Part shown: in pieces, positions 18,288-27,408 of the stretch
How positions within the stretch are numbered: position 1 is the first letter of the stretch
Layout: each line of letters begins with the position of its first letter
Assembly: GCA_015478725.1 (NCBI GenBank)
Contig: JADMIG010000007.1
Location: forward strand, 53,280-117,279
Reading direction: 5' to 3'
DNA length: 64,000 nucleotides
DNA from: Chloroflexota bacterium
Lineage (GTDB): Bacteria; Chloroflexota; Limnocylindria; Limnocylindrales; CSP1-4
Translations under genes and position numbers: made by a program
Notes under the pieces: generated by a model
The model's database searches: none
What the model saw: the letters and a program-made list of their open reading frames with translations, nothing else
Told to the model about the DNA's origin: nothing

Positions 18288-19552
18288 ACGGCACCGTCGG
18301 CTACCTGACCAAGCGCTTCCCTCGGCTGTCCGAGACCTTCATCCTCGATGAGATCCTCGGGCTCGAGGCCGCGGGCGTGCCGCTCCGTCTCTACGCCCTT
18401 GCCCATCCGGGCGAGGAGGTCGTCCAGCCGGACGTGGCCCGCGTCGCGAGCCCGCTCGTGTACCTTCATCCGCCCGGCGGCTGGCGACAGCGGATGACAA
18501 CGGCCCGCGCGACCGTCGCTGCCCATGGCCGCCTGCTGGCACGTTCGCCCCGGCGCTACCTGGGGGTCGTGGGCTATCTGGCCTGGAAGCGCCACCATCT
18601 CTCGTCGGTGCGTCACTTCCTCGAGGCTGGCCGCCTGGTGCTGTTGCTCGAGGCAGAGGACGCTCGGCACCTCCACGCCGCGTTCGCCCACGGCCCGGCG
18701 TCGGTGGCCCACTTCGTCCACCTCCTCACCGGGCTCCCCTTCAGCTTTGCCGCCCACGCGAAGGACCTGTACCTCTCGGCTCCCGACCTGCTGGCTCGCA
18801 AGGCGGCTGCGGCGGAGTTCGTCCTCGTCTGCTCCGAGTCGGCGGCGGCAGCCCTCCGCGCATTGCCCGGTGCCGGCGCCGCAAGGATCGTGCTCGCCCA
18901 CCACGGCGTCGACACCTCCCGCTTCAGGCCCCAGACCGGCGGGTTCGGCACGTCGGCCATGACCGCGCACGGCGCGTCGCCCCTGCGTCTGCTGGCCGTT
19001 GGCCGTCTGGTCGAGAAGAAGGGCTACCCGATCCTCCTGGAGGCGTTGGCGCAGGCTCGGGCCGCGGGGCACGCGGTCGAGATGGATGTGATCGGTGGAG
19101 GTCCGCAGCTGCGAGCCCTCGAGGCCCGCGCGGGTGCGCTCGGGCTGGCCGGCAGCGTGCGCTTCCTCGGCGCGCGCACCCATCAGGAGGTCGCGGCGGC
19201 CTATCTGCGGGCGGACGCCTTCGTCCAGGCCAGTGTCGTGCTCGCCGACGGAGATCGCGACGGGATACCCAATTCGCTCCTCGAGGCGATGGCGACCGGG
19301 TTGCCCGTGGTGGCCACGACCGTCGGCGGCATCCCCGAGGTGGTGATTCACGGCCAGAGTGGCCTCCTCGCCCCGCCCGGCGACGCAGCGGCCCTGGCCC
19401 GCCTGCTGGTCATGCTCGCGACCGACCGGGACCTCCAGCGGCAGCTCGGCCGGCACGCCCGGGCACGGGTCGTCGAGGAGTTCGATCGCGGCGGCATGAT
19501 CCGGGCCGTCGCGCCGCTGTTCGGTCAGCCCGCCGTTCAGAAAGCCGCCTGA
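18284..19552 (+). CDS. GT4-family glycosyltransferase
   Basis: A 422-residue retaining GT-B glycosyltransferase. The N-terminal domain starts VGYLTKRFPRLSETFILDEI, a pattern seen in exopolysaccharide (colanic-acid type) GT4 enzymes. The C-terminal Glycos_transf_1 domain (about 225-400) has LLAVGRLVEKKGYPILLEA and the EX7E-like motif DRDGIPNSLLEAMATGLP, with GIPEVV after it. Start ATG overlaps the previous stop. One base separates its stop from the next start, so all are one operon. Confidence 0.85.
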   Translation: MNGTVGYLTKRFPRLSETFILDEILGLEAAGVPLRLYALAHPGEEVVQPDVARVASPLVYLHPPGGWRQRMTTARATVAAHGRLLARSPRRYLGVVGYLAWKRHHLSSVRHFLEAGRLVLLLEAEDARHLHAAFAHGPASVAHFVHLLTGLPFSFAAHAKDLYLSAPDLLARKAAAAEFVLVCSESAAAALRALPGAGAARIVLAHHGVDTSRFRPQTGGFGTSAMTAHGASPLRLLAVGRLVEKKGYPILLEALAQARAAGHAVEMDVIGGGPQLRALEARAGALGLAGSVRFLGARTHQEVAAAYLRADAFVQASVVLADGDRDGIPNSLLEAMATGLPVVATTVGGIPEVVIHGQSGLLAPPGDAAALARLLVMLATDRDLQRQLGRHARARVVEEFDRGGMIRAVAPLFGQPAVQKAA

Positions 19553-19553
19553 G

Positions 19554-20783
19554 ATGCGGGTCGCGTATCTCCTCCCCGATCCGGGCATCCCGGCCGGCGG
19601 CGTCAAGGGAGCGTCGGTCCACGTGGCCGAGGTCTGCCGAGCGCTGGTGGACGTGGGCGCCGAGGTGCGATTGTTCGCCATGCGCGCGGTCGGACCACCG
19701 CCGGCAGGCGTGGAGCTCGACGTGTTCGATTGCCCTCCGCTCCCATCCGGAGCGCAGGGCGAAGAACCCCGGCGGCGGGCGGTCGAGGACTTCCTCGCCT
19801 GGGCAGAGGTCGAGCTCGCGGGCTTCGCTGCCGACGTCATCTTCGAACGTCTCTCGCTCTTCGCCGGGACCGGCGGAGCGCTGGCAGCGCGCCTCGCCGT
19901 GCCGCGTGTCGTGGAGGTGAATGCTCCGGTCGCTGCGGAGCGGGCGCGTCACCCGGGGCTCGCGCTCGTGGCGCAGGCGGAGGCCGCGGAGCGGAGTGCC
20001 CTGGACGGGGCCACCGTGCTCGCCGTCTCGCCGCCCATGGCGACCTGGAGCCGCGGGCGAGGGGCGGCCTCCGTCACGACCATCCCCAACGGGGTGGACG
20101 CCGACCGATTCGCCCCGCAGCGGAATGCCGCCGCTGCCGCCGCCATCCGCTCGACCCTCGGCGTGGAGCGATCGGAACTCGTCGGCTTCGTCGGCAGCAT
20201 GAAGCCGTGGCACGGCGTCGGGACGCTGATGGACGCGGTCGCCCTGCTCGCGCCGCGGCGGCCGCGGCTCCGCCTGTTGCTGGTGGGTGAGGGCCCCGCG
20301 CTTGCGGACCTGAACGCCCGCGCCAGCCAGCAGGACCTGGTCGACCGATGCCACCTCACCGGCCCGGTGCCGAGCGCCGAGGTGCCGGGCTACCTCGCCG
20401 CCCTCGACGTGGCCGTCGCCCCCTACCACGACCCGGGTCTCGACGAGGGGTTCTACTTTTCGCCGCTCAAGGTCGTGGAGGCGATGGCCGCGGCGCGCCC
20501 GATCGTGGCCTCCGACTTCCCGCCCATCGAGGCGATGCTGGACGGCACCGGGCGGCTCGTCCCTCCGGGCGATGCCGATGCGCTCGCCGAGGCGCTGGTC
20601 GACCTCCTCGACGACCCGACCGCCGCACACGCCCTCGGGCTGAGGGCGCGGAGGCGCGCGATGACCCACTTCAGCTGGCGTGCCGTCGCGTCGAGCATGC
20701 TGGCCATGGCCGGCCCAGGTGACCCACGCGACCCGGCGCTCGGCGCAGACGCCGGAGTACTGCGCCGTGCAGGCCGGCCGTAG
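19554..20783 (+). CDS. GT4-family glycosyltransferase
   Basis: A 409-residue GT4 enzyme. The N-terminal acceptor domain begins MRVAYLLPDPGIPAGGVKGASVHV, the glycine-rich loop that contacts donor phosphate. The C-terminal domain has TIPNGVDADRF, VGFVGSMKPWHGV and the EX7E-like segment SPLKVVEAMAAARPIVASDF. It begins one base after the preceding stop and ends just before the ABC transporter gene. Probably adds one sugar to a lipid-linked or exported glycan. Confidence 0.85.
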   Translation: MRVAYLLPDPGIPAGGVKGASVHVAEVCRALVDVGAEVRLFAMRAVGPPPAGVELDVFDCPPLPSGAQGEEPRRRAVEDFLAWAEVELAGFAADVIFERLSLFAGTGGALAARLAVPRVVEVNAPVAAERARHPGLALVAQAEAAERSALDGATVLAVSPPMATWSRGRGAASVTTIPNGVDADRFAPQRNAAAAAAIRSTLGVERSELVGFVGSMKPWHGVGTLMDAVALLAPRRPRLRLLLVGEGPALADLNARASQQDLVDRCHLTGPVPSAEVPGYLAALDVAVAPYHDPGLDEGFYFSPLKVVEAMAAARPIVASDFPPIEAMLDGTGRLVPPGDADALAEALVDLLDDPTAAHALGLRARRRAMTHFSWRAVASSMLAMAGPGDPRDPALGADAGVLRRAGRP

Positions 20784-20796
20784 GGTGCGCACCGGC

Positions 20797-22713
20797 ATGG
20801 CCGGCCAGAGATCGAGTGCGACGGCGGCTCGCTCGGCACCGTCGACCGGTGCGGCTGCGGCGACCGGTGCGGCCTCGACGACCGGTTCCGGATCCGGATC
20901 GGTGCTGCGCCGCTTCCTGCCCTTCCTCGGTCCGGTGCGCGGCACGCTCGCCCTGGGGATCGCGGCCGGCGTCGTCCAGACTGTCTTCCAATGGATGTCG
21001 CCGTGGCCGCTGAAGCTGATCTTCGACAGCGTCCTCAACAACATCCCGCTGCCGGCGTTTCTCGCCTTCCTGCCCGCCGCGCCGGACGCTCGCCTGGCAG
21101 TCCTCGCCGCCGGCATGGCGCTGATCGCTGTGGGGATCGGGGTCTTCGGCTATGCATCCACGGTCTGGCTCGCCCAGGCCGGCCAGCGCCTCGTGTACGA
21201 CGTCCGGGTCGCCCTGTTCGGCCACCTCACGGCGCAGTCGCTCGCCTTTCACGACGCTCGCACAACCGGCGACATGATGAGCCGCCTGAGCGGAGACGCG
21301 CAGGCGCTCCAGGCGATGATGATCAGCGCTGTCCCGACCTTGCTCAACAACGTCCTCACCATGGTCGGCATCGTCGTCATCATGTTCCTCGTCGACTGGC
21401 GCTTCGCGCTGGTCACGCTGGCTCTCGTGCCCGTCCTGCATCTCAGTGCCCGGCGCATGATCGTGGGTCTCAAGACTGCCGTCCGCCAGGCACGCCGCCA
21501 GGAAGGGGTGGCGTCCGGGGTGGCCCAGGAGGTGCTCGCGGCCATTTCCGCGGTGCAGGTGTTCGGGCGGGAGTCAGACGAGTCCGACCGCTTCGCGAGC
21601 GCCACCGCCAACGGGCTCGCAGCCAGCCGGCGCGCGATCGCGTTGCAGTCGGGCCTGACGAGTGTGGCCGGCGGGATCATGGCCCTCGGCGCGGTGCCGG
21701 TGGTGTGGCTCGGCGCGCTCGCCATCATCCACGGCCAGCTCACGGTCGGTGAGTTGCTGCTCTTCACGGCCTACCTGCGGGCCACCTACACACCGATCCG
21801 GCAGACGGCCAAGCTGGCCATCGTGTTCGGCCAGGGGATGGCCGCCGCCGAACGGATCGCCGAAGTCCTCGACACGGCGGAGGAGGTTCCCGAGCGACCG
21901 TCGGCTCACGCCCCGGGCCCCGGTCCCGGGACCCTGACGTTCGAACACGTCGGCTACCGGTATGCGACGGGTCGCCCCGTGCTCGAAGACGTGGGGCTGG
22001 AGATCCCGGCAGGCACGCGGCTGGCGATCGTCGGTGCCACCGGATCGGGCAAGAGCACGCTGGTCCGGCTCATCCCGCGCTTCTACGATCCGACGGCCGG
22101 CAGTGTCCGACTCGACGGCGTGGATCTCCGCGACCTGACACTGGCCGGCCTGCGCGGACGGGTCGCGATGGTGACCCAGGAGCCATACGTCTTCCGGGGC
22201 ACCGTCTGGGAGAACATCGCTTACGGCGCCGTCGGGCCTCGCCTCTCTCGGGAGGCGTCCATCGCCGCGGCCCGTGCGGCAGGCGTCGACGCGGTGCTCG
22301 AGGGCCTCCGCGACGGGTACGACACGCTCGTGTCCGAGCGCGGGTCGACGCTGTCGGGCGGACAGAAGCAGTGCATCTCCGTGGCGCGCGCGATGGCCCG
22401 CGATCCCCGGGTGCTCGTGCTCGACGAGCCGACGACCGGTCTCGACGCCAGGGCCGAAGCCGTGCTCGTGGCGGCTCTCGACCGACTGGCCGAGGGACGC
22501 ACGACGATCGTCGTCAGCCACCAGCTCGGCGCCGTCCAGGGCGCCGATCAGATCGTCTTCCTGGACCACGGCCGCATCGTGGAACGGGGCACGCACCGCG
22601 AGCTCCTCGAAGCGCGGTCGCGCTACTGGGACCTGCATTCCGTCCAGGCCGGCCGACTCGCCCCCGAGGCAGCCGCCGGCCGCATCAGCACCCTCACTGG
22701 AGGACTCCGATGA
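20797..22713 (+). CDS. ABC exporter (fused membrane and ATPase domains)
   Basis: A 638-residue MsbA-like half transporter working as a dimer in the inner membrane. Six membrane segments fill about residues 40-325. The ATPase domain has Walker A GATGSGKST near residue 412, signature LSGGQKQ near 517, Walker B VLVLDEPTT and the switch His in IVVSHQLG. Context suggests export of a glycolipid or polysaccharide precursor. The start is uncertain: GTG 20785 or ATG 20797 both follow the previous stop. The low-complexity Ala/Thr/Ser tract at residues 5-25 is probably disordered. The stop overlaps the ugd start (ATGA). Confidence 0.85.
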   Translation: MAGQRSSATAARSAPSTGAAAATGAASTTGSGSGSVLRRFLPFLGPVRGTLALGIAAGVVQTVFQWMSPWPLKLIFDSVLNNIPLPAFLAFLPAAPDARLAVLAAGMALIAVGIGVFGYASTVWLAQAGQRLVYDVRVALFGHLTAQSLAFHDARTTGDMMSRLSGDAQALQAMMISAVPTLLNNVLTMVGIVVIMFLVDWRFALVTLALVPVLHLSARRMIVGLKTAVRQARRQEGVASGVAQEVLAAISAVQVFGRESDESDRFASATANGLAASRRAIALQSGLTSVAGGIMALGAVPVVWLGALAIIHGQLTVGELLLFTAYLRATYTPIRQTAKLAIVFGQGMAAAERIAEVLDTAEEVPERPSAHAPGPGPGTLTFEHVGYRYATGRPVLEDVGLEIPAGTRLAIVGATGSGKSTLVRLIPRFYDPTAGSVRLDGVDLRDLTLAGLRGRVAMVTQEPYVFRGTVWENIAYGAVGPRLSREASIAAARAAGVDAVLEGLRDGYDTLVSERGSTLSGGQKQCISVARAMARDPRVLVLDEPTTGLDARAEAVLVAALDRLAEGRTTIVVSHQLGAVQGADQIVFLDHGRIVERGTHRELLEARSRYWDLHSVQAGRLAPEAAAGRISTLTGGLR

Positions 22714-24083
22714 TCGAGAACCCGAGAGCGGTGGATCCCACCCGGCTCTGTGTCGTGGGGGCCGGCTATGTCGGCCTGACCGCCGCAGCCTGCCTCGCGG
22801 AGGCGGGCCACAGCGTGACCTGTCTCGAGGCCGCCCCGCACCGGCTGGCGATGCTCGAGGCCGGCGAGATGCCGATCTTCGAACCTGGTCTGGCCGAGAT
22901 CGTCGCCCGGAATCGGGCCAGCGGCAGGCTGCGCTTCACCGCCGACGTCGCCGAGGCGATGAACGGGACCCACTACGCCCTGCTCTGCGTCGGAACTCCG
23001 CCGCGAGACGACGGGACACCCGACCTGACCCAGATCGCCCGGGCGGCGCGGCAGCTCGCGGCCGTCGCCGAAGGAGAGCTCGTCCTGATCGTCAAGAGCA
23101 CCGTCCCGCCCGGGACCTGCGAGGCGCTCGAGATCCTCGCCACGGACGCCGCCGCACCGACGGTCCGCGTCCGCGTGGCGTCCAATCCGGAATTCCTTCG
23201 TGAGAGCCGGGCGGTCGCCGATTTCTTCGCGCCCGACCGCATCGTCGTCGGCACCGACGACCACGAGCTGGGCCGCCGGGTGGCCGACCTGTATCCCGCC
23301 GGGTCCGAGGTCCTGATCTGCGACCGGCGCAGCGCCGAGCTGATCAAGTACGCTGCGAACACCTTTCTGGCGGTCAAGATCTCGTTCGCAAACGAGGTCG
23401 CGGGCCTCTGCGAGCTCCTCGGCGCCGACGCAAGCCCGGTGCTCGAGGGCGTCGGCCTGGATGCACGGATCGGAGGAGCGTTCCTCGGCCCGGGTCCCGG
23501 CTTCGGCGGCTCCTGCCTTCCCAAGGACCTGTCCGGGTTCCTCGCCACGGCGGCGTCGCTCGGATACGAAGCTCCCATCGCGGCAGCCGCCCTGGCGGTC
23601 AATGAGCGAGCGCCCGCGGCCGTGGTCGCCAAGCTCGAGCTTGCGCTCGACGGCCTGCCCGGCAAGCGGATCGCCGTCCTGGGCCTGGCGTTCAAGCCAG
23701 GCACGGACGACACGCGCGACTCGCCCGGGGTCGCCCTCGTGCGGACCCTGGCCGATCGGGGTGCACATGTGAGCGTGTACGACCCGCTGGCCAGCTGCGA
23801 GGGCCTGCCGGCGGAGGTCCACAGCGACCCGTATCGGGCGGCCCGCGGCGTCGACGGGCTCGTGATCGCCACGGGCTGGCCGGCGTTCGGCGAGCTCGAA
23901 CCGTCCACCATGCGCGCAACGATGGCCGGGACGGTGCTCGTGGACGCCGCGGGTGTCCTTCGCGGTCAGGGCTGGCGGGAAGCCGGCTTCAGTCTGTACG
24001 GCATCGGCTGGGGGTTGCCGAGCAGCCTGCACCCGGTGATCTGGCAGGCCATCAACTGGGCTGTCCCCCGCGCCGCCGCGTGA
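22710..24083 (+). CDS. ugd: UDP-glucose 6-dehydrogenase
   Basis: A 457-residue enzyme that oxidises UDP-glucose twice with NAD+ to UDP-glucuronate in the cytoplasm, supplying acidic sugar to the polysaccharide. The NAD fold begins LCVVGAGYVGLTAAACLA, SNPEFLRE contacts substrate, Lys213 lies in AELIKYAANTFLA, and the catalytic Cys269 is in GFGGSCLPKD. The C-terminal UDP-binding domain starts near residue 320 with IAVLGLAFKPGTDDTRDSP. ATG overlaps the ABC stop (ATGA) after a GGAGGA ribosome site. The convergent epimerase at 26307 would act on its product. Confidence 0.93.
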   Translation: MIENPRAVDPTRLCVVGAGYVGLTAAACLAEAGHSVTCLEAAPHRLAMLEAGEMPIFEPGLAEIVARNRASGRLRFTADVAEAMNGTHYALLCVGTPPRDDGTPDLTQIARAARQLAAVAEGELVLIVKSTVPPGTCEALEILATDAAAPTVRVRVASNPEFLRESRAVADFFAPDRIVVGTDDHELGRRVADLYPAGSEVLICDRRSAELIKYAANTFLAVKISFANEVAGLCELLGADASPVLEGVGLDARIGGAFLGPGPGFGGSCLPKDLSGFLATAASLGYEAPIAAAALAVNERAPAAVVAKLELALDGLPGKRIAVLGLAFKPGTDDTRDSPGVALVRTLADRGAHVSVYDPLASCEGLPAEVHSDPYRAARGVDGLVIATGWPAFGELEPSTMRATMAGTVLVDAAGVLRGQGWREAGFSLYGIGWGLPSSLHPVIWQAINWAVPRAAA

Positions 24084-24123
24084 GGGATCAAGCGGTGCCG
24101 GCCGACCGCGGGTCCGGTGCTGC

Positions 24124-24129
24124 TAGTCT
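24124..24129 (+). promoter_or_regulatory. Leaderless-type -10 of the HAMP kinase operon
   Basis: TAGTCT ends 6 bases before the GTG start at 24136. No ribosome site and no clear -35. Confidence 0.45.
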
Positions 24130-24135
24130 CAGGTC

Positions 24136-25602
24136 GTGAACGACGCCCCCCGGCGCCGGTGGCGGCTGCCGGCCCGCCTCTGGTCGGACAGAAGCCTCGC
24201 CGGCCGGCTCATGGTCCTGCAGGTCGCGGTCCTCGCGTTTGCGATGGTGGCGGTGGTGGCGGTGGTCGCGACCACGTTCGACCGCCTTTCGATGAGCGCG
24301 GTCGAAGCCGGACTGGCGGACGACATCACGGAGTTCAAGACCGCCGCGCTCGCCCGTCCGGCATCCCAGAGCCTCGACGGCTTCACGAGTGCGTATCTCG
24401 CCCGACAGCCCTTCGAGCTCGGCACGTTCCTTGTCGTCCAGGTCGCCGGTCAACCGGCCCAGGGCAATCCAGGGTCGGAGCCACTGCAGGCTGATCCGCA
24501 GGTCAAGGCCTGGCTCGCGCACCCTCCCGACGTCGGCACGTTCCGCAGCGTCACGGCGGGCTCGAGGCAGTACCGGGTGCGGCAGAGCCCGATCACCCTC
24601 GGACCGCAGACGCTCGGCAGCGCCATCTCGTTCACCGACCTCAGGACGGTGGCGAACGAGACAGTGAACGTGTCGCTGCTGACCGCGGGCGAGGCCGGTG
24701 TCGCGGTGCTGCTGGCCGTCGTGAGCACGTATGTCGTCCTGCGGCGGGTGCTCCGCGTGGTGGCCGAGGTGACATCCACAGCCGGTCTCATCACGAGCGC
24801 GAACCCCAGCCGTCGCCTGGAGGAGCGTCCGGCGAACGACGAGATCGGGCGGCTGGTGCACACATTCAACGACATGCTCAACCGCCTGGAATCAGCCTCG
24901 CAGGCCCAGCGCCGGCTGCTCTCGGACGTCTCCCACCAGATGCGCACACCGCTGACGGTCATGCGCGGACACCTCGAGGTCGCACGCCGCACCGGCCTCA
25001 ACGACCCGGCGGAGGCGCGTGAGACCATCGATCTCGTGCTCGACGAGCTGGCCCACACGGGCGCCCTGGTGGACCGCATGCTCGTCCTCGGCCGGTCCCT
25101 CGAGCCCGATTTCGTGCAGCCCGAGCCGGTCGACCTGCGGTCGTTCCTCAGCGACGTCTCCACCGCTGCCCGGATCCTCGCGCCGCGGCAGTGGGCCCTG
25201 GGAGCGATCCCCGATCTCGTGATCCTCGTCGACCGCGACAAGATTCGAGGCGCACTCCTGAACCTGGTCGACAACGCGATCAAGGCGACCGGGCCCGGAG
25301 ATACGATCCGGATCGGGGCGGAGGTCGGGCCCGGCGGCGCCATCACCATCCTCGTGGCCGATACCGGGAGAGGTATCCCGATCGAGCAGCACGAACGGAT
25401 CTTCCAGCGCTTCGAGCGCGGCGCCCGAGTCGACGAGCGAGGTTCGGGTCTCGGCCTCGCGATCGTCAAGGCTGTGGCGGAGGCCCACGGGGGGCATGTC
25501 GCGATCGACAGCGCCGCCGGAGCGGGCTGCACCGTGCGGATCGTCCTGCCGGCCAGTCGGATCGCGCCCGGCGAGCCCGTGCCGAACACCGTCGATACAT
25601 GA
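24136..25602 (+). CDS. Membrane sensor histidine kinase (HAMP, HisKA)
   Basis: A 488-residue inner-membrane kinase. Membrane segments at about 25-47 and 180-202 flank a 130-residue extracytoplasmic sensor of unrecognised type. HAMP follows to about 255. HisKA carries phospho-accepting His267 in SDVSHQMRTPLTVM, and HATPase_c has NLVDNAIKATGPGD, DTGRGIP and GSGLGLAIVKAVAEAHGG. It starts with GTG 24136, 52 bases after ugd, behind its own leaderless-type promoter, and overlaps its response regulator (ATGA). It probably adjusts polysaccharide production to an envelope signal (context inference). Confidence 0.9.
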   Translation: MNDAPRRRWRLPARLWSDRSLAGRLMVLQVAVLAFAMVAVVAVVATTFDRLSMSAVEAGLADDITEFKTAALARPASQSLDGFTSAYLARQPFELGTFLVVQVAGQPAQGNPGSEPLQADPQVKAWLAHPPDVGTFRSVTAGSRQYRVRQSPITLGPQTLGSAISFTDLRTVANETVNVSLLTAGEAGVAVLLAVVSTYVVLRRVLRVVAEVTSTAGLITSANPSRRLEERPANDEIGRLVHTFNDMLNRLESASQAQRRLLSDVSHQMRTPLTVMRGHLEVARRTGLNDPAEARETIDLVLDELAHTGALVDRMLVLGRSLEPDFVQPEPVDLRSFLSDVSTAARILAPRQWALGAIPDLVILVDRDKIRGALLNLVDNAIKATGPGDTIRIGAEVGPGGAITILVADTGRGIPIEQHERIFQRFERGARVDERGSGLGLAIVKAVAEAHGGHVAIDSAAGAGCTVRIVLPASRIAPGEPVPNTVDT

Positions 25603-26288
25603 ACGTCCTGATCGTCGAGGACGACCGCCGCATCAGCGCCTTCCTCGTCAAGGGGCTCAAGGCCGAGGGCTACTCCACGAGTGCGGCGTATGACGGGGAC
25701 GAAGCCCGCGAGATGGTGGAGCTGGCCGGCGCCGACTTCGACCTTGTGCTCCTCGACCTGGGTCTTCCCGGGACCAGTGGGCGGGTGGTGCTCGAGGTGC
25801 TGCGGGTGACCCGGCCGGCGCTGCCGGTCATCATCCTCACCGCGCGCGACGATCTCGAGAGCAAGGTGTGGGGGCTCGACGCGGGCGCGGCCGACTACAT
25901 CACCAAGCCGTTCGCCTTCGAGGAGCTGCTGGCCCGCATCCGGGCAGCGCTGCGGGCGAGGGATCAGGCCGTCGCTCACCAGCTTGTGGTGGACGATCTT
26001 CGCCTCGACCTGCTGACCAAGGTGGCCTGGCGGAGCGGGCGCCGGATCGACCTTTCCGTGCGGGAATGGTCGCTCCTCGAGTTCTTCATGCGCCACCCGG
26101 AACAGGTGCTGTCCAGGGCCCAGATCCTCAACCACGTCTGGGAGATGGACTTCGAGGCCGGCAGCAACGTCGTCGACGTGTACGTCGGCTACCTGCGCCG
26201 CAAGCTCAACGGCCCGGGACAGCAGCCGCTGCTGCAGGCCCTTCGCGGGGCCGGCTACCGGCTGCTCCCGCCCAACCCGCTCCCCTGA
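25599..26288 (+). CDS. OmpR/PhoB-family response regulator
   Basis: A 229-residue regulator paired with the kinase before it. The receiver has the acidic pair in VEDDRR, phospho-acceptor Asp53 in LVLLDLGLPGTSG, and Lys near 102 in YITKPFAFEELLARI. The winged-helix Trans_reg_C domain (about 125-225) has LSVREWSLLEFFMRHPEQVLS and VDVYVGYLRRKL. The start ATG overlaps the kinase stop. Its binding sites may include the paired 20-bp elements at 16811 and 27352, although the tandem-repeat form usual for OmpR proteins is not obvious there. Confidence 0.9.
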   Translation: MNVLIVEDDRRISAFLVKGLKAEGYSTSAAYDGDEAREMVELAGADFDLVLLDLGLPGTSGRVVLEVLRVTRPALPVIILTARDDLESKVWGLDAGAADYITKPFAFEELLARIRAALRARDQAVAHQLVVDDLRLDLLTKVAWRSGRRIDLSVREWSLLEFFMRHPEQVLSRAQILNHVWEMDFEAGSNVVDVYVGYLRRKLNGPGQQPLLQALRGAGYRLLPPNPLP

Positions 26289-26311
26289 CGGCGGGGAGGC
26301 GTTCCGTCAGG
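26284..26311. terminator. Hairpin between convergent genes
   Basis: Perfect 8-bp arms CCTGACGG and CCGTCAGG with a 12-base loop. It includes both stop codons of the regulator and the epimerase, so it could serve as a terminator in both directions. No T-tract follows, as is common in high-GC genomes. Confidence 0.5.
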
Positions 26312-27308
26312 CGGCCGAGGCGCCCGCTGCCTGGCGCAGCCACTCCACCTCGCGCCCGTACCCTTCCCGGAAGCCGATCCGGGCCTCGAAGCCGAGGAGC
26401 TGCCGGGCACGAGTGAGGTCGGCCGCGGTGTGACGCACATCCCCGCGGGCGAACGGCTCGGCAGCGATCTGCACCGGTCGGCCCACGAGCTCCTCGAGGA
26501 GGGCGAAGATCTCGAGGAGCGTGATCCGCGAGCCCCCGCCGACGTTGACAGCGAGCCCCGCCACCGGCGCATCCGCCGCGCGGCGGGTGGCATCCACGAT
26601 GTCATCAACGTAGGTGAAGTCGCGGCTCTGGGTCCCATCGCCGAGCAGCTCGATCGGCCGGCCGGCGAGGGCGGCCTCGGCGAACCGACGAAGGCCCATG
26701 TCAGGTCGCTGGCCAGGCCCATAGACGGTGAAGTAGCGCAGGGCGACGGTCTCGAGTGCGTCGCCGTCGGCGGCCAGGCAGAGCCGCTCGGCCTCGAGCT
26801 TGGTCTGGCCATACGGTGAGATCGGTGCCGGCACGCCGGTCTCGCGGAACGGCAGCGGTGCGTCGCCATACACCGACGACGAGGATGCGTAGACGAGGCG
26901 CCGCACGGCGGGTGCCTTCAGGCAGGCGTCGAGGAGGCGCCGAGTCGCGTCCACGTTGTCATGCCGATAGAGGCCCCCGAGCTCGAAGCTCGGACGCACG
27001 CCGGGTCGACCGGCCAGGTGGAAGACGACCTCGGCTCGCTCGAGGAGGGGCTCGAGGGGCAGGTCGACGAGGTCGCCTCGGACGTGCGTGTACCGCGGGC
27101 TCCGCAGCAGCGCGGCGGTGCGCGCGTGCTTCTCCGCGACGTTGTAGGTGGTGGTGTACGCGTCGACGCCGATCACGGCATGCCCGTCGTCAAGGAGGCG
27201 GCGAGCAAGGCGCGAACCGATGAAGCCCGCGGCCCCGGTCACCAGGAAGGTGCGCGAGCCAGGCTGACGCGGCCGCGCCGGATGGAGGTCGGTGGGTTCC
27301 GTATGCAT
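26307..27308 (-). CDS. NAD-dependent UDP-sugar epimerase/dehydratase
   Basis: An extended short-chain dehydrogenase of 333 residues. The NAD-binding motif is VTGAAGFIGSRLARRLLDDG (residues 23-42), the active site YASSSSVYG with Tyr166 and Lys170 in SPYGQTK. Family members include UDP-glucuronate 4-epimerase and UDP-glucose 4-epimerase; ugd nearby favours UDP-glucuronate as substrate (inference). It is convergent with the two-component system and lies downstream of copy B of the 20-bp element. Length is usual. Start ATG is the one nearest the element; the first 18 residues are unlike the family. Confidence 0.85.
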   Translation of the reverse strand: MHTEPTDLHPARPRQPGSRTFLVTGAAGFIGSRLARRLLDDGHAVIGVDAYTTTYNVAEKHARTAALLRSPRYTHVRGDLVDLPLEPLLERAEVVFHLAGRPGVRPSFELGGLYRHDNVDATRRLLDACLKAPAVRRLVYASSSSVYGDAPLPFRETGVPAPISPYGQTKLEAERLCLAADGDALETVALRYFTVYGPGQRPDMGLRRFAEAALAGRPIELLGDGTQSRDFTYVDDIVDATRRAADAPVAGLAVNVGGGSRITLLEIFALLEELVGRPVQIAAEPFARGDVRHTAADLTRARQLLGFEARIGFREGYGREVEWLRQAAGASAA

Positions 27309-27351
27309 GGTCCGTACGTTGACCGTCGCCGCTGTGGTGGCGATGAAGGCT

Positions 27352-27371
27352 CGATGAGAAGGTTCTCATGG
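27352..27371 (-). promoter_or_regulatory. Paired 20-bp element, copy B
   Basis: On the minus strand it reads CCATGAGAACCTTCTCATCG and contains the perfect dyad TGAGAAGGTTCTCA on the plus strand. It matches the element at 16811-16830 at 17 of 20 positions. It sits 44 bases before the epimerase ATG and also just upstream of the phosphatase promoter on the other strand. Confidence 0.55.
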
Positions 27372-27396
27372 CGCGCGGCTCCCGGAGACCCGCTGC

Positions 27397-27402
27397 TATG
27401 CT
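27397..27402 (+). promoter_or_regulatory. Leaderless-type -10 of the histidine phosphatase gene
   Basis: TATGCT ends 6 bases before the TTG at 27409, the same spacing as at other leaderless genes, which supports this unusual start. Confidence 0.4.
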
Positions 27403-27408
27403 CGCCGC

